A stretch of DNA of 14,961 bases from Clostridia bacterium (GCA_016295665.1 JAEDKS010000048.1:1-14961); one strand, 5' to 3'. Shown: positions 1 to 7,837, numbered from the stretch's first letter. Made by a program: numbers and translations. Notes: generated from the sequence alone by a model not told the origin.

Positions 1-1404
1 CTCCCCCGGCAGCTGCGCGGCAGACACCCCGCCGCCGCCCCGGACACCGCATCCGCCGGGCGGGAGGACGCGCCCCGGGATCGGGAGGAGACCGAGCGCT
101 GGATCCGCTCCTTCAAGAAGGAAAAGCGCAAGGAGCGCGGCAGCGCCTCCCGGCACCGCTTCCTGATTCATCTGCCCCTGATCGGGCACCGCTTCCGCAC
201 GCCTGAGGAGCAGGCCGATATGCCCCCCGAGAAGCCCGTGGGCCGCATCCTGCGCCGGGCCGTGGTGATTCTCATCACCGTGGTGCTGGCCCTGACGCTG
301 GTCATGATCGGCGCGTCCAACTTCCTGGACACCTCCACCTTCCCCGGCAGTCTGCTGAAGGTGCCCTCGGAGGTGGTGTCCCGGCTGCTGACCCCCACGC
401 AGAACGGCTTCTCGTGGATGAGCGAATCGGTGGCGGGCTACTTCCGGAGGCTGAAGCTCCGCGCCACCCTGGAGGAGGCCTACGAGGAGCTCCGCGCCGA
501 GAACGAGCGGCTGGTCTATCAGGCCATGATGGCGGAGGAATACCAGCAGCAGCTGGCCCAGTACGAGGACATCTATGACGAGATCAACGCCAACCGCAGC
601 ATGGATCCGGTCAGCGCGCTGGTCACCAGCAAGTACGACGGCAACTACTTCTCCACCTTCACCATCAACAAGGGCAGCGCGGACGGGCTGGAGGAGTTCA
701 TGGCGGTGACCATCTCCGGGTCGCTGATCGGCTACACCGAAACGGTGCGGGAGAACGAGTCCACCGTCCGCACCATCATCGACTCGGAGTCCTCCATCGC
801 GGCGCTGATCCAGTCCAGCCGCGACCAGGGCATCGTGTCGGGCACCCTGGGCGTGGACGGCACGCCCCTGTGCCGCATGTACTACCTGCCCGACGACAAC
901 CTGCCCCGCCCGGGTGACCTGGTGGTGACCAGCGGCGTGGGCATGTCCTTCCCCAAGGGCATCCCCATCGGCACGGTGCGCGAGTCCACCCGCGGCATGG
1001 ACGCCAACAAGCAGTACGTGGTGGTGGAGCCCTCCGCGGACTTCCAGCACATCGAGTACGTCATCGTCTACCGCTACAAGCCCCGGGCGGAGGCCATCCA
1101 GAACCAGGCCAACGCGGGGGCGAACATGGAGTTCGTGCCGCTGGAGACGGCCCGGCCCGTGCCTGAATTGGAGGTGGGCTCCTCCATCTACTTCCTGCCC
1201 ACCGCCACGCCCGAGGGCGGCGTCACGCCGACCCCCTCGCCCACGCCATCTCCCACGCCCTCGCCCACCCCGGCCCCCACGCCGGAGCCCATCGCCACCC
1301 CCGAGGACACCAGCCCGGTCTACGAGTACCAGGTCGTGACCCACGGCCCCACGGCGACCCCCTCGCCCGAGCCCCCGCCCACCCCCACGCCCTACATCAC
1401 CTAG
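1..1404 (+). CDS. mreC: Rod shape-determining protein MreC, 5' partial, N-terminally extended
   Basis: MreC is a bitopic scaffold of the elongasome that links cytoplasmic MreB to the wall-synthesis enzymes outside the membrane. Numbering from the Met at 220: a basic stretch (GRILRR), one membrane helix at about 14-32, a coiled coil at about 76-122 (LEEAYEELRAENERL), then the paired beta-domains with the family-typical VTSGVGMSFPKGIPIGTV. From about residue 325 there is a Pro/Thr/Ser-rich tail. The Met at 220 has a possible AGGAG 9 bases upstream. However, the frame stays open to base 1 with 65 of 73 third positions G or C, like the gene body, and reads as a charged cytoplasmic segment (KKEKRKERG). 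I therefore infer at least 73 extra N-terminal residues and a start before the window. mreD follows after 35 bases. Family assignment is secure; the start is not. Confidence 0.9.
   Translation, partial: LPRQLRGRHPAAAPDTASAGREDAPRDREETERWIRSFKKEKRKERGSASRHRFLIHLPLIGHRFRTPEEQADMPPEKPVGRILRRAVVILITVVLALTLVMIGASNFLDTSTFPGSLLKVPSEVVSRLLTPTQNGFSWMSESVAGYFRRLKLRATLEEAYEELRAENERLVYQAMMAEEYQQQLAQYEDIYDEINANRSMDPVSALVTSKYDGNYFSTFTINKGSADGLEEFMAVTISGSLIGYTETVRENESTVRTIIDSESSIAALIQSSRDQGIVSGTLGVDGTPLCRMYYLPDDNLPRPGDLVVTSGVGMSFPKGIPIGTVRESTRGMDANKQYVVVEPSADFQHIEYVIVYRYKPRAEAIQNQANAGANMEFVPLETARPVPELEVGSSIYFLPTATPEGGVTPTPSPTPSPTPSPTPAPTPEPIATPEDTSPVYEYQVVTHGPTATPSPEPPPTPTPYIT
1224..1290 (+). repeat. Tandem Thr-Pro-Ser-Pro coding repeat in the mreC tail
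   Basis: Repeated units close to ccctcgcccacg encode TPTPSPTPSPTPSPTPAPTP. A second Pro-rich patch lies at about 1350-1395. In the protein this makes an extended, disordered tail on the outer face of the membrane, possibly reaching into peptidoglycan. The repeat could vary in copy number by slippage. Confidence 0.75.
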
Positions 1405-1439
1405 TCCCCCGATGACCTGAGCTGGGAGGAGGACTGACC

Positions 1440-2132
1440 ATGGCCCGCATCGGCAAGCGTCCCGCCCCGCCCATGACGGAGGAGGACATGACCCTGAAGG
1501 ACGGGCACCGGGCGGAAAAGCAGCCCCGGACGCCCTCCATGTTCATGCGCCATGTGCGCATGGGGGTGCTGCTGCTGCTGGGGTATCTGGTGCAGACCTG
1601 CGTCATGCCCTACGTGTCCGTGGGCGGCATGACCCCCAGCGTGCTGTTCCCCATCATCGCGGTCATCACCGTGGGCTTCGGCAAGGTGCGGGCCTTCTGG
1701 GCCGGCGCGTTCTACGGCATCGTGCTGGAGACCATGCACCCCACCGTGCCCCTGCTGAACCTGATGCTCTACCCCGCCGCCGCGCTGCTCTGGAGCGTGG
1801 TGTTCTCGGACAAGAGCCCCCAGCAGCTGGAGTACGAGCGCAGCCTGGGCCGGGCCGGACGCAACGTGTCGCCCCTGGTGCGAACGCCCCTGTGCACGCT
1901 GCTGCTGGCCCTGTCCTACGACGGGCTGAACCTGATCTACATCTACCTGCGCGGCACCGACCTGACCGCCGCCGCCATCGGGCGGGGCCTGCTGGACACG
2001 CTTGTGACCACGCTGCTCTCCGTGGTGCTGACGGTGCCCCTGCGGCGCTTCCTCGGCTTCCGGCCCGAGAGGCGGCGGGTCACCAGGCCCACCCGCTACG
2101 AGCCCTATGCCCCCCGGGAGCCCCAGCCATAG
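1440..2132 (+). CDS. mreD: Rod shape-determining protein MreD
   Basis: MreD is a small polytopic membrane protein of the elongasome that works with MreC and supports PBP2/RodA activity. The 230-residue product has several hydrophobic helices, starting at about 41 (MGVLLLLGYLVQTCVMPY) and followed by TPSVLFPIIAVITVGFGKVRA, YPAAALLWSVVF, TPLCTLLLALSYDGLNLIY and TLVTTLLSVVLTV. It ends in a basic cytoplasmic tail (RPERRRVTRPTRYEP). The family is usually about 160-175 residues, and the excess is a hydrophilic 40-residue N-terminus plus the tail. GGGAGGAGG at 1424-1432, 7 bases before the ATG, supports this start over internal Met codons at 1473, 1488 and 1539. It lies between mreC and the PBP2 gene in one operon. 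Sequence identity in MreD is always weak, so context carries part of the call. Confidence 0.88.
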   Translation: MARIGKRPAPPMTEEDMTLKDGHRAEKQPRTPSMFMRHVRMGVLLLLGYLVQTCVMPYVSVGGMTPSVLFPIIAVITVGFGKVRAFWAGAFYGIVLETMHPTVPLLNLMLYPAAALLWSVVFSDKSPQQLEYERSLGRAGRNVSPLVRTPLCTLLLALSYDGLNLIYIYLRGTDLTAAAIGRGLLDTLVTTLLSVVLTVPLRRFLGFRPERRRVTRPTRYEPYAPREPQP

Positions 2133-2181
2133 CCCGTCCGGCTCCCCTATGTTATGAAATTATCATCGGTTGACCCGTTCC

Positions 2182-2191
2182 GGAAAGGAGG
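2182..2191 (+). promoter_or_regulatory. Ribosome binding site that decides a TTG start for mrdA
   Basis: GGAAAGGAGG ends 6 bases before TTG at 2198. No ATG or GTG in the same frame is equally well placed before the membrane helix. The match to the anti-SD is near perfect and would offset the weak start codon. Just upstream (2146-2166) is a short AT-rich island, unusual in this GC-rich operon, with no convincing -35/-10 pair. Confidence 0.75.
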
Positions 2192-2197
2192 CCCCCC

Positions 2198-4753
2198 TTG
2201 CGCGAGAAGAAACGAACCGGTCGCGGACGCTATATCGCTGCCGTCCTGATTGTCGGTGCCATGTTCTGCTATCTGTTCTCGGGTCTGGTGACGCTTCAGC
2301 TGCAGAACAGCGATGTCTACGCCGAGAAGGCCGAGAGCGTCAGCACCAAGACCATCGTGCTGCGCGGCAAGCGCGGCAACATCACCGACAGAAACTCCGT
2401 CATCCTCGCGGAGGACGAGCTGATCTACAACGTCACCTTCTACAAGGATCCCTCCCAGACCAGCAAGAAGCAGTACCACGACTTCACCTCCTCCATCCTC
2501 GCCACCATCGAGATCGTCGAGCGCAACGGCGGCACCATGGCCATCGGCTTTGACATCGAGCGCAACGAGGAAACGGGCGAGTGGCAGTTCAACTTCGGCT
2601 CCGGCGTGTCCGAAACGGTGCTCGCCACCCGCGAATCCCAGTGGCGCTCCAACAACTACCTGAGCGCCTCCAGCGTCCGCTACGACACGGCGGAGAAGTG
2701 CCTGAACGCGCTGAAGAAGCGCTTCCGACTGGCAAACAGCGAGGAGGAAATCGAGGCGCTGAAGGAGGAGGAGGGCGACAGCTTCGTCGAGTGCTTCCTG
2801 GTGGACGAGGAGACCATGCTCAAGGTCATGGCGATCTACTGCGAAATGCAGATGAACGTGTTCAACTCCCAGCCCATCGTGGTTGCCAAAAACGTGAGCT
2901 ACGAGACGGTCATCGAGGTGGAGACCCGCTCCATCGCCCTCTCCGGCATGGAGATCGCGGTGGGCACCAAGCGCGTCTACCCCAAGTCCACCCTGGCCGC
3001 GCAGGTCATCGGCTTCATCGGCGCGATTCCGAGCCAGAGCAAGTGGTCGGAGCTGAAGCCCAAGGGCTACCAGTACAACGACACCATCGGGCGCGACGGC
3101 ATCGAATCCTCCATGGAGGACTGGCTGACCCAGAACACCTCCCAGCGCAGCGGCAGCCGCGTGGTGGAGCGCGACCTGATGAGCCGCGTGGTGCGGGAGC
3201 TGAGCTACACCGCCCCCACCGACGGCAACAACGTGAAGCTGACCATCGACGCGGCGGCCCAGCAGGTGGCGGAGAAGGCGCTGGCGGAGAACGTGGCGGA
3301 GGTGCGCGACCGGCAGGAGAAGCTGATGGTCTCCACCTCCTGGCTGGAGAGCAACAAGTCCGAAATCGCCACCCGCAACTGGGCCACCTATCCCCTGCAG
3401 CTGGCGGAGCACGGGGCCATGGTGGTGCTCGACATGGAGGACAAGGTCATCGCCATGGCGAACTACCCCACCTATGACCTGAACGCGCTGGTGTCGGGCG
3501 GCCCGGAGGCCATCGAGATTCTGAGCGACGCGCGCAACCTGATGCTGAACTACTGCATCGGCGCCCGGGGCACCCCCGGCTCCATCTTCAAGATGGTCAC
3601 GGGCTACGGGGCCCTGGCGGAGGGCGAATTGACCGTCAAGGACCGCATCACCGACATGGGCTACTTCATGCTCTACAACCAGGACAAGGCCACCGCGCCC
3701 AAGTGCTGGATCAGCGATAGCGCCCGGGGCAAGCACTCCAACCAGACCATCGTCGAGGGGCTGGCGAACTCCTGCAACTACTTCTTCTACGAGATCGGTT
3801 CCCGGCTGGGCGAGGAGCGGCTGTACCGCTACTCGGCGCTGTTCGGCCTCACCTCCAAGACGGGCATCGACCTCCCCGGCGAGATGCGCAGCGTGGTGGG
3901 CAGCCAGAACACGCTCTACGACCCCACCAAGGACATGTCCGAGGCCAGCCAGGACACCTCCATGCCCATCATCGTCTTTAACGCCATCAAGACCCACCTC
4001 AAGAGCTGCGGCGCGTCCTACAACATGGTCTACGAGGACGAGCGGCTGTCCACCTGCGTCAAGCGGCTCATGGACATGGCGGTCAACGTCAACCAGACGG
4101 ACTGGATTCCCCAGATCCGCACCATCCTCATGGAGGAATTGGGCATGAGCAAGACCATGGTGTACCTCTCCGCCGTGGTCAGCCCCACCTACCAGTACCT
4201 GAACGAGATCAAGTGGGGCGGCAGCCAGACCATCATGACCGCCATCGGTCAGTCGGTCACCACGCTCACGCCCGTGGCGGTCGCCCGGTACGTGGCAGCC
4301 ATCGCCAACGGCGGGCGGGTGTACAACGTGTCCATCGTGGATTCGGTCATCTCCCCGGAGGGCGACATCGTATCCGAGCGGGAGCCGCAGCTCATCAACG
4401 AGCTGGAGTTCGCCGAGGAGTACCTGCCCTATATCCGCAAGGGCATGGAGGGCGTGGTGGACGACGGCGGTACGGCGAGCTCCTACTTCCGCGGCTGGGA
4501 GTACCTGAGCGAGCTGAGCGCAAAAACCGGTACCGCCGAGACGACCCGCATCGACCTGGAGAACAACGCGTGGTTCGTCTGCTTCGCGCCCAAGGAGCAG
4601 CCCGAGGTGGCCATCTGCGTCTTTATTCCCAACGGCTACGCCGGCTCCGGCGCGTACAAGGCCGCCAAGACCTGGCTGACCTGGTACATGGATCAGAAGG
4701 AGCTGCGCACCACCGACTACACCGTTCCCATCCCCAACAGCCTGGCGCCCTGA
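2198..4753 (+). CDS. mrdA: Class B penicillin-binding protein 2 (MrdA-like D,D-transpeptidase)
   Basis: This transpeptidase crosslinks peptidoglycan during elongation and partners RodA, encoded two genes downstream. A membrane helix at about 12-34 anchors it with the enzyme outside. The class B N-terminal motif RGxIxDRN is at 59-66, followed by the PBP dimer domain, with RVYPKSTLAAQVIGFIG near 254-270. The catalytic motifs are present: SxxK as S462-IF-K465 (TPGSIFK), SxN as S525-C-N527, and KTG at 776-778 (AKTGTAET). At 851 residues it is about 200 longer than E. coli PBP2. Extra sequence lies in the pedestal and between DLPGE (558) and AIGQ (682), a span of 124 residues where E. coli PBP2 has roughly 40. 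It starts with TTG, decided by the ribosome site just upstream. The stop lies 39 bases before minD. Confidence 0.93.
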   Translation: MREKKRTGRGRYIAAVLIVGAMFCYLFSGLVTLQLQNSDVYAEKAESVSTKTIVLRGKRGNITDRNSVILAEDELIYNVTFYKDPSQTSKKQYHDFTSSILATIEIVERNGGTMAIGFDIERNEETGEWQFNFGSGVSETVLATRESQWRSNNYLSASSVRYDTAEKCLNALKKRFRLANSEEEIEALKEEEGDSFVECFLVDEETMLKVMAIYCEMQMNVFNSQPIVVAKNVSYETVIEVETRSIALSGMEIAVGTKRVYPKSTLAAQVIGFIGAIPSQSKWSELKPKGYQYNDTIGRDGIESSMEDWLTQNTSQRSGSRVVERDLMSRVVRELSYTAPTDGNNVKLTIDAAAQQVAEKALAENVAEVRDRQEKLMVSTSWLESNKSEIATRNWATYPLQLAEHGAMVVLDMEDKVIAMANYPTYDLNALVSGGPEAIEILSDARNLMLNYCIGARGTPGSIFKMVTGYGALAEGELTVKDRITDMGYFMLYNQDKATAPKCWISDSARGKHSNQTIVEGLANSCNYFFYEIGSRLGEERLYRYSALFGLTSKTGIDLPGEMRSVVGSQNTLYDPTKDMSEASQDTSMPIIVFNAIKTHLKSCGASYNMVYEDERLSTCVKRLMDMAVNVNQTDWIPQIRTILMEELGMSKTMVYLSAVVSPTYQYLNEIKWGGSQTIMTAIGQSVTTLTPVAVARYVAAIANGGRVYNVSIVDSVISPEGDIVSEREPQLINELEFAEEYLPYIRKGMEGVVDDGGTASSYFRGWEYLSELSAKTGTAETTRIDLENNAWFVCFAPKEQPEVAICVFIPNGYAGSGAYKAAKTWLTWYMDQKELRTTDYTVPIPNSLAP

Positions 4754-4792
4754 CGGGTGCGGGCAGAACGCAGCGGAAGGCAGGTAGAACGC

Positions 4793-5602
4793 ATGAGCAA
4801 GGTATGGCTGATCGCCTCCGGCAAGGGAGGCGTGGGCAAGAGCACGGTCACCGCGGCGCTGGGCATGGCCCTGAGCCTGCAGGAGCGGCGGGTCTGCATC
4901 GTGGACACGGACATCGGCCTGCGCGATCAGGACGCGCTGCTGGGCCTGTCCGACCGGGTCGTGTACGACCTGCTGGACGTGATCGCCAAGCGCTGCACGC
5001 TCCGCCAGGCGCTCCTGAGCCCGGAGGGCCTGCCCCGGCTGACCCTGCTGCCCGCCGCGCAGTTCGCCCGGTGCAAGGAGCTGGATGCCCGGCCCTTCCT
5101 CCGCGTCATTCAGGAGCTGCGCCTGATGCAGGACGAGGTGCTCATCGACTGCCCCGCCGGCATTGAGAAGGGCCTCCGGGCCGCCCTGCAGAGCCGCGCC
5201 GACGAGGCCATCGTGCTCTGCACCCCGGACGACGTGTGCATCCGGGACGTGGATCGCACCGCGCATCTGCTCATGGACAAGCAGCTGCCCAAGCCCTGGC
5301 TCATCGTGAACCGGCTGGTGCCCGACCTGATCCGCTCGGGCGAGATGTACACCGCGCAGACCGTGTCCGACACCCTTGACCTGCCCCTCCTGGGCGAGGT
5401 GCCGGAGGACGCGGCGGTCTACCGGGCGCTGCTGCAGCACCGGAGCCTGATGACCGTGGACTGCGAGGCCCGGAACGCCCTGCTCCGCATCGCCCGCCGC
5501 ATGACGGATCACGAGGTGCCCCTCCCCGCCTACGGCACGGACAGGCTGCCCTGGTACCGCCGCCTGCGCCGCCGCGCCCCGGAGAAGCTGCCCCTCGTGT
5601 GA
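4793..5602 (+). CDS. minD: Septum site-determining ATPase MinD
   Basis: MinD is a membrane-associating ParA/MRP-family ATPase that recruits the division inhibitor MinC to keep Z rings away from the poles. The 269-residue product has a deviant Walker A (SGKGGVGKST, signature K11 and K16), switch I VDTDIGLRDQD at 37-47, and the MinD-specific DCPAGIE with RADEAIVLCTPDDVCIRDVDR, then IVNRLVPDLIRSGEM and LLGEVPEDAAVYRAL. The end (WYRRLRRRAPEKL) is basic, but it is a poorer amphipathic helix than the usual membrane-targeting sequence. The ATG at 4793 puts the P-loop at the normal distance from the N-terminus; an in-frame GTG at 4757 would add 12 residues without a good ribosome site. minC and minE are not adjacent. 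A generic ParA/Mrp protein is less likely because of the DIGLR and DCPAGIE motifs. Confidence 0.9.
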   Translation: MSKVWLIASGKGGVGKSTVTAALGMALSLQERRVCIVDTDIGLRDQDALLGLSDRVVYDLLDVIAKRCTLRQALLSPEGLPRLTLLPAAQFARCKELDARPFLRVIQELRLMQDEVLIDCPAGIEKGLRAALQSRADEAIVLCTPDDVCIRDVDRTAHLLMDKQLPKPWLIVNRLVPDLIRSGEMYTAQTVSDTLDLPLLGEVPEDAAVYRALLQHRSLMTVDCEARNALLRIARRMTDHEVPLPAYGTDRLPWYRRLRRRAPEKLPLV

Positions 5603-5649
5603 TTCCCCTTATCCCAAAGAAACCGACCTCCCGGAGGTGAATCCAAGCC

Positions 5650-6858
5650 ATGATGATCGAAAGCAGGCGAACCCGGGCCCATCTGGACGTGACCCTGATT
5701 CTGCTGGTGTCGGGCCTGTCCCTGTTCGGGGTGCTGGCGATTGCCGTCGCCACCTATTCCACCTCGTCGGATCCCTCGGCGTCGCTGCTGAGCCACATCG
5801 TCTCCTCGACCAGCGCCATGCGGCAGTGCCTGTTCCTGCTGCTCTCGCCGGTCATTATCTCGGTGATGCTGAACGTCCCCTATGACTTCATCCGCCGCAA
5901 GGCCCCGCTGGTGTACGCGCTGGCGACGTTCCTGGTGCTCTTCACCCTCGTCACCAACGGCGCCCAGGGCGTGAAGGCCTGGACGGACCTGATCTGGGGC
6001 TACACCATCCAGCCCTCGGAGTTCATCAAGCTGGCGCTGATTCTGATGCTGGCCCGGACGCTGGCCCGCTACGACCGGCCCATGAGCAACATGAAGCAGT
6101 TCATTCAGCTGATGGTCATGGTGGGCATCCCGGGCGTCATCATCCTGGCCTCGGGCGAGATGGGCTCCCTGCTGGTGATCGTGTTCATCTTCGCGGTGAT
6201 GCTGTACTTCTCGGGCACGCCCTTCAAGGTGCTCCTGTCCCTGGCGGCCGCCGGTGCCATCAGCATCTTCCTGCTGGTGGCGCTGATGATGGCGTCCGGC
6301 TCGGACAGCTACCGCCTGCAGCGCATTCTGGCCTTCATCGACCCCTCGGCCTACGCCCTGGGCGACGCCTATCAGCAGACCCACTCCAAAATCTGCATCG
6401 GCTCGGGCGGCGTGTGGGGCAAGGGCATGTTCGTGGACGGCACCTGGAGCCAGCTGGACTTCGTGCCCGCCGACTGGACGGACTTCATCTTCGCCACCAT
6501 CGGCGAGGCGTGGGGCTTCGTGGGCTGCACGGTGGTGCTGCTGACGTACCTGGCGATCATCCTGCGCATGATGTACCTGGCCTACAACACCCGGGACAAG
6601 TATGGCATGCTGGTCATCATTGGCGTCATGTCCATGATGCTGTTCCACGTGTTCGAGAACATCGGCATGACCCTGGGCCTGATGCCCATCACGGGCATTC
6701 CCCTGCCCTTCCTGAGCTACGGAGGCTCCAACATGGTCACGAACATGGGCGGCATCGCGCTGGTGCTGAACGTGACGAAGAACCGCAGCCTGACCTCCGC
6801 CGCCGTCAGCACGCCCCAGCGCAGCGCCATGCTGAAGTACTACCGGGGCAAGCTGTAG
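5650..6858 (+). CDS. rodA: SEDS-family peptidoglycan glycosyltransferase RodA
   Basis: RodA polymerises lipid II into glycan strands and pairs with the class B PBP encoded upstream. The 402-residue product has about ten hydrophobic helices. SEDS signatures are visible: KAWTDLIWGYTIQPSEFIKL near 110-130, LASGEMGSLLV, a long outer loop ending in DWTDFIFATIGEAWGF near 275-290, and PITGIPLPFLSYGGSNM. D278 in TDFIF matches the essential SEDS aspartate as I recall the family. The usual PExHTDFIF reads PADWTDFIF here, so the His is Trp, and GEE is GEA. GGAGGTGA at 5633-5640 lies 9 bases before the ATG at 5650; a second ATG follows at once. It is the last gene of the mre/mrd operon, 47 bases after minD. 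FtsW is less likely, given the operon and the PBP2 neighbour. Confidence 0.92.
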   Translation: MMIESRRTRAHLDVTLILLVSGLSLFGVLAIAVATYSTSSDPSASLLSHIVSSTSAMRQCLFLLLSPVIISVMLNVPYDFIRRKAPLVYALATFLVLFTLVTNGAQGVKAWTDLIWGYTIQPSEFIKLALILMLARTLARYDRPMSNMKQFIQLMVMVGIPGVIILASGEMGSLLVIVFIFAVMLYFSGTPFKVLLSLAAAGAISIFLLVALMMASGSDSYRLQRILAFIDPSAYALGDAYQQTHSKICIGSGGVWGKGMFVDGTWSQLDFVPADWTDFIFATIGEAWGFVGCTVVLLTYLAIILRMMYLAYNTRDKYGMLVIIGVMSMMLFHVFENIGMTLGLMPITGIPLPFLSYGGSNMVTNMGGIALVLNVTKNRSLTSAAVSTPQRSAMLKYYRGKL

Positions 6859-6880
6859 CGCGCTCTACAATCCAAAACAT

Positions 6881-6916
6881 GGGAGCCGGCACGGAATCCT
6901 CTCCGTACCGGCTCCC
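6881..6916 (+). terminator. Rho-independent terminator after rodA, possibly bidirectional
   Basis: GGGAGCCGG pairs with CCGGCTCCC (9 bp). After one C/A mismatch, ACGGA pairs with TCCGT around an ATCCTC loop. The + side continues CTTTGTC and the - side ATGTTTTGG. It lies between convergent rodA (ends 6858) and the - strand phosphatase-fold gene (ends 6921), so it can serve both. The T runs are short on each side. Confidence 0.82.
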
Positions 6917-6920
6917 TTTG

Positions 6921-7772
6921 TCATGCCCCGAATGTCACGTCCGCCAGCACCCCCGCGTGGTCGGACAGGTCGTCCCGCCGGAGGGTCACGCAGCGCGAGC
7001 ACGTCAGCCCCGGGCGGCCCAGCACCAGGTCGAGCCGCATCCGGGTCAGGGCTGTGCCGCGCCAGCCGTCGATGCCGGCCCGGGCCGTCCAGCCCTCGTC
7101 CCGCTCCCCGGCGCAGGCCCAGGCATCCTGCCAGCCCCTGTCCCGGAGCAGGTCGTAGCCCTCGCCCCGCACCGCGTCCGGGTTGTTGAAGTCGCCCAGC
7201 AGCAGCAGGGGCCCCGTCCCGGGCAGCCCGGCCTCCAGCCGCGCCCACTGCGCCGCGAAGGGGGCCAGCTCATCCCGCCACCAGCCGCAGTGGACGCTGC
7301 CCACCCACACGCCGCCCGTGCGCACGAGCAGCGCCACCCGCCGCCGCCAGTCCGCCATGCCCTGCCCGGGCTGCGCGGCCTGCCGGGGGATGGGCGTGTC
7401 CTCGGTCAGGGGCAGCGCCAGCACGTCCTCGATGCCCTGCCGGGTCAGCAGCGCCACGCCCTCCTCCAGGCGCTCGTAGCCCCGGTGGGCCGCCGTCCAG
7501 GCGAAGCGCCACGCGCCATCCCCCTCCCGGAGCAGCCCGCAGAGCCGCAGCGCGAAGTTCCCCTCCCGCAGGGGCACCTTGGAGGGCACATCCGCCGCGC
7601 CGCAGGCCGCAAGCAGCGCCTCCCCGGCGAGGGGCGCCCCGATCTCCTGATTGACCTCCTGCAGCGCCACGATGTCGGGCCGCGTCTCCTTAACCAGCGC
7701 CGCCAGCTCCCGCAGCTGATGCGCCGTGTGCCCGTCCACCATGCTGTGAATGTTCCATGTCATGACCCGCAT
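6921..7772 (-). CDS. Endonuclease/exonuclease/phosphatase (EEP) family protein
   Basis: This is a metal-dependent phosphoesterase of the DNase I / exonuclease III fold. The 283-residue protein keeps the family's catalytic set in order: N7 (TWNIHS), E39 (ALQEV), H161 (VGSVHCGWW), D194 and N196 (GDFNN), RLDLVLGR at 246-253, and D271-H272 (SDH). It has no signal peptide or membrane helix, so it is probably cytoplasmic. Members cleave nucleic acids, inositol phosphates or sugar phosphates. The NIHS opening recalls maltose 6'-phosphate phosphatase-like proteins of Bacillota, and the GH3 context would suit a sugar-phosphate substrate, but nothing in the sequence fixes it. AAGGGGGAAGG just upstream supports the start at 7772; the Met three codons in is an alternative. 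It is the last gene of the - strand set, 79 bases after the GtrA gene. Confidence 0.85.
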   Translation of the reverse strand: MRVMTWNIHSMVDGHTAHQLRELAALVKETRPDIVALQEVNQEIGAPLAGEALLAACGAADVPSKVPLREGNFALRLCGLLREGDGAWRFAWTAAHRGYERLEEGVALLTRQGIEDVLALPLTEDTPIPRQAAQPGQGMADWRRRVALLVRTGGVWVGSVHCGWWRDELAPFAAQWARLEAGLPGTGPLLLLGDFNNPDAVRGEGYDLLRDRGWQDAWACAGERDEGWTARAGIDGWRGTALTRMRLDLVLGRPGLTCSRCVTLRRDDLSDHAGVLADVTFGA

Positions 7773-7809
7773 CGCCCTTCCCCCTTCCGCTTTTCCGACA
7801 TACAGGAAA

Positions 7810-7837
7810 GGAGACCGCAGCCCTCGCCGCGGCCTCC
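7810..7837 (-). terminator. Weak hairpin between the GtrA and EEP genes
   Basis: GGAG-A-CCGC pairs with GCGG-C-CTCC (two 4-bp blocks around one mismatch). On the - strand it is followed by TTTCCTG. It could partly end transcription from the GtrA gene or only be a GC-rich fold. There is no strong T run. Confidence 0.25.

Noticed and set aside
1..205. End of mreB in one of the other two frames
   Set aside because: Both other frames have stops (near 163 and 203), but their translations do not resemble an MreB C-terminus and lack coding third-position bias.
220..222. ATG at 220 as the true mreC start
   Set aside because: AGGAG upstream makes it possible, but the coding-type third-position bias continues upstream to base 1, so an earlier start is more likely. 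It is not excluded.
4757..4792. GTG at 4757 as the minD start
   Set aside because: It would add 12 residues before the conserved start of the P-loop fold and lies 4 bases after the mrdA stop without a clear ribosome site; the ATG at 4793 fits the family.
2147..5512. A 1121-codon open frame on the - strand across mrdA and minD
   Set aside because: It is antisense to clear PBP2 and MinD genes, has biased composition (His, Gln, Gly, Val), and shows no recognisable domain.
5530..6648. A 372-codon open frame on the - strand across rodA
   Set aside because: It is a His/Gln-rich antisense shadow of RodA with no ribosome site of note.
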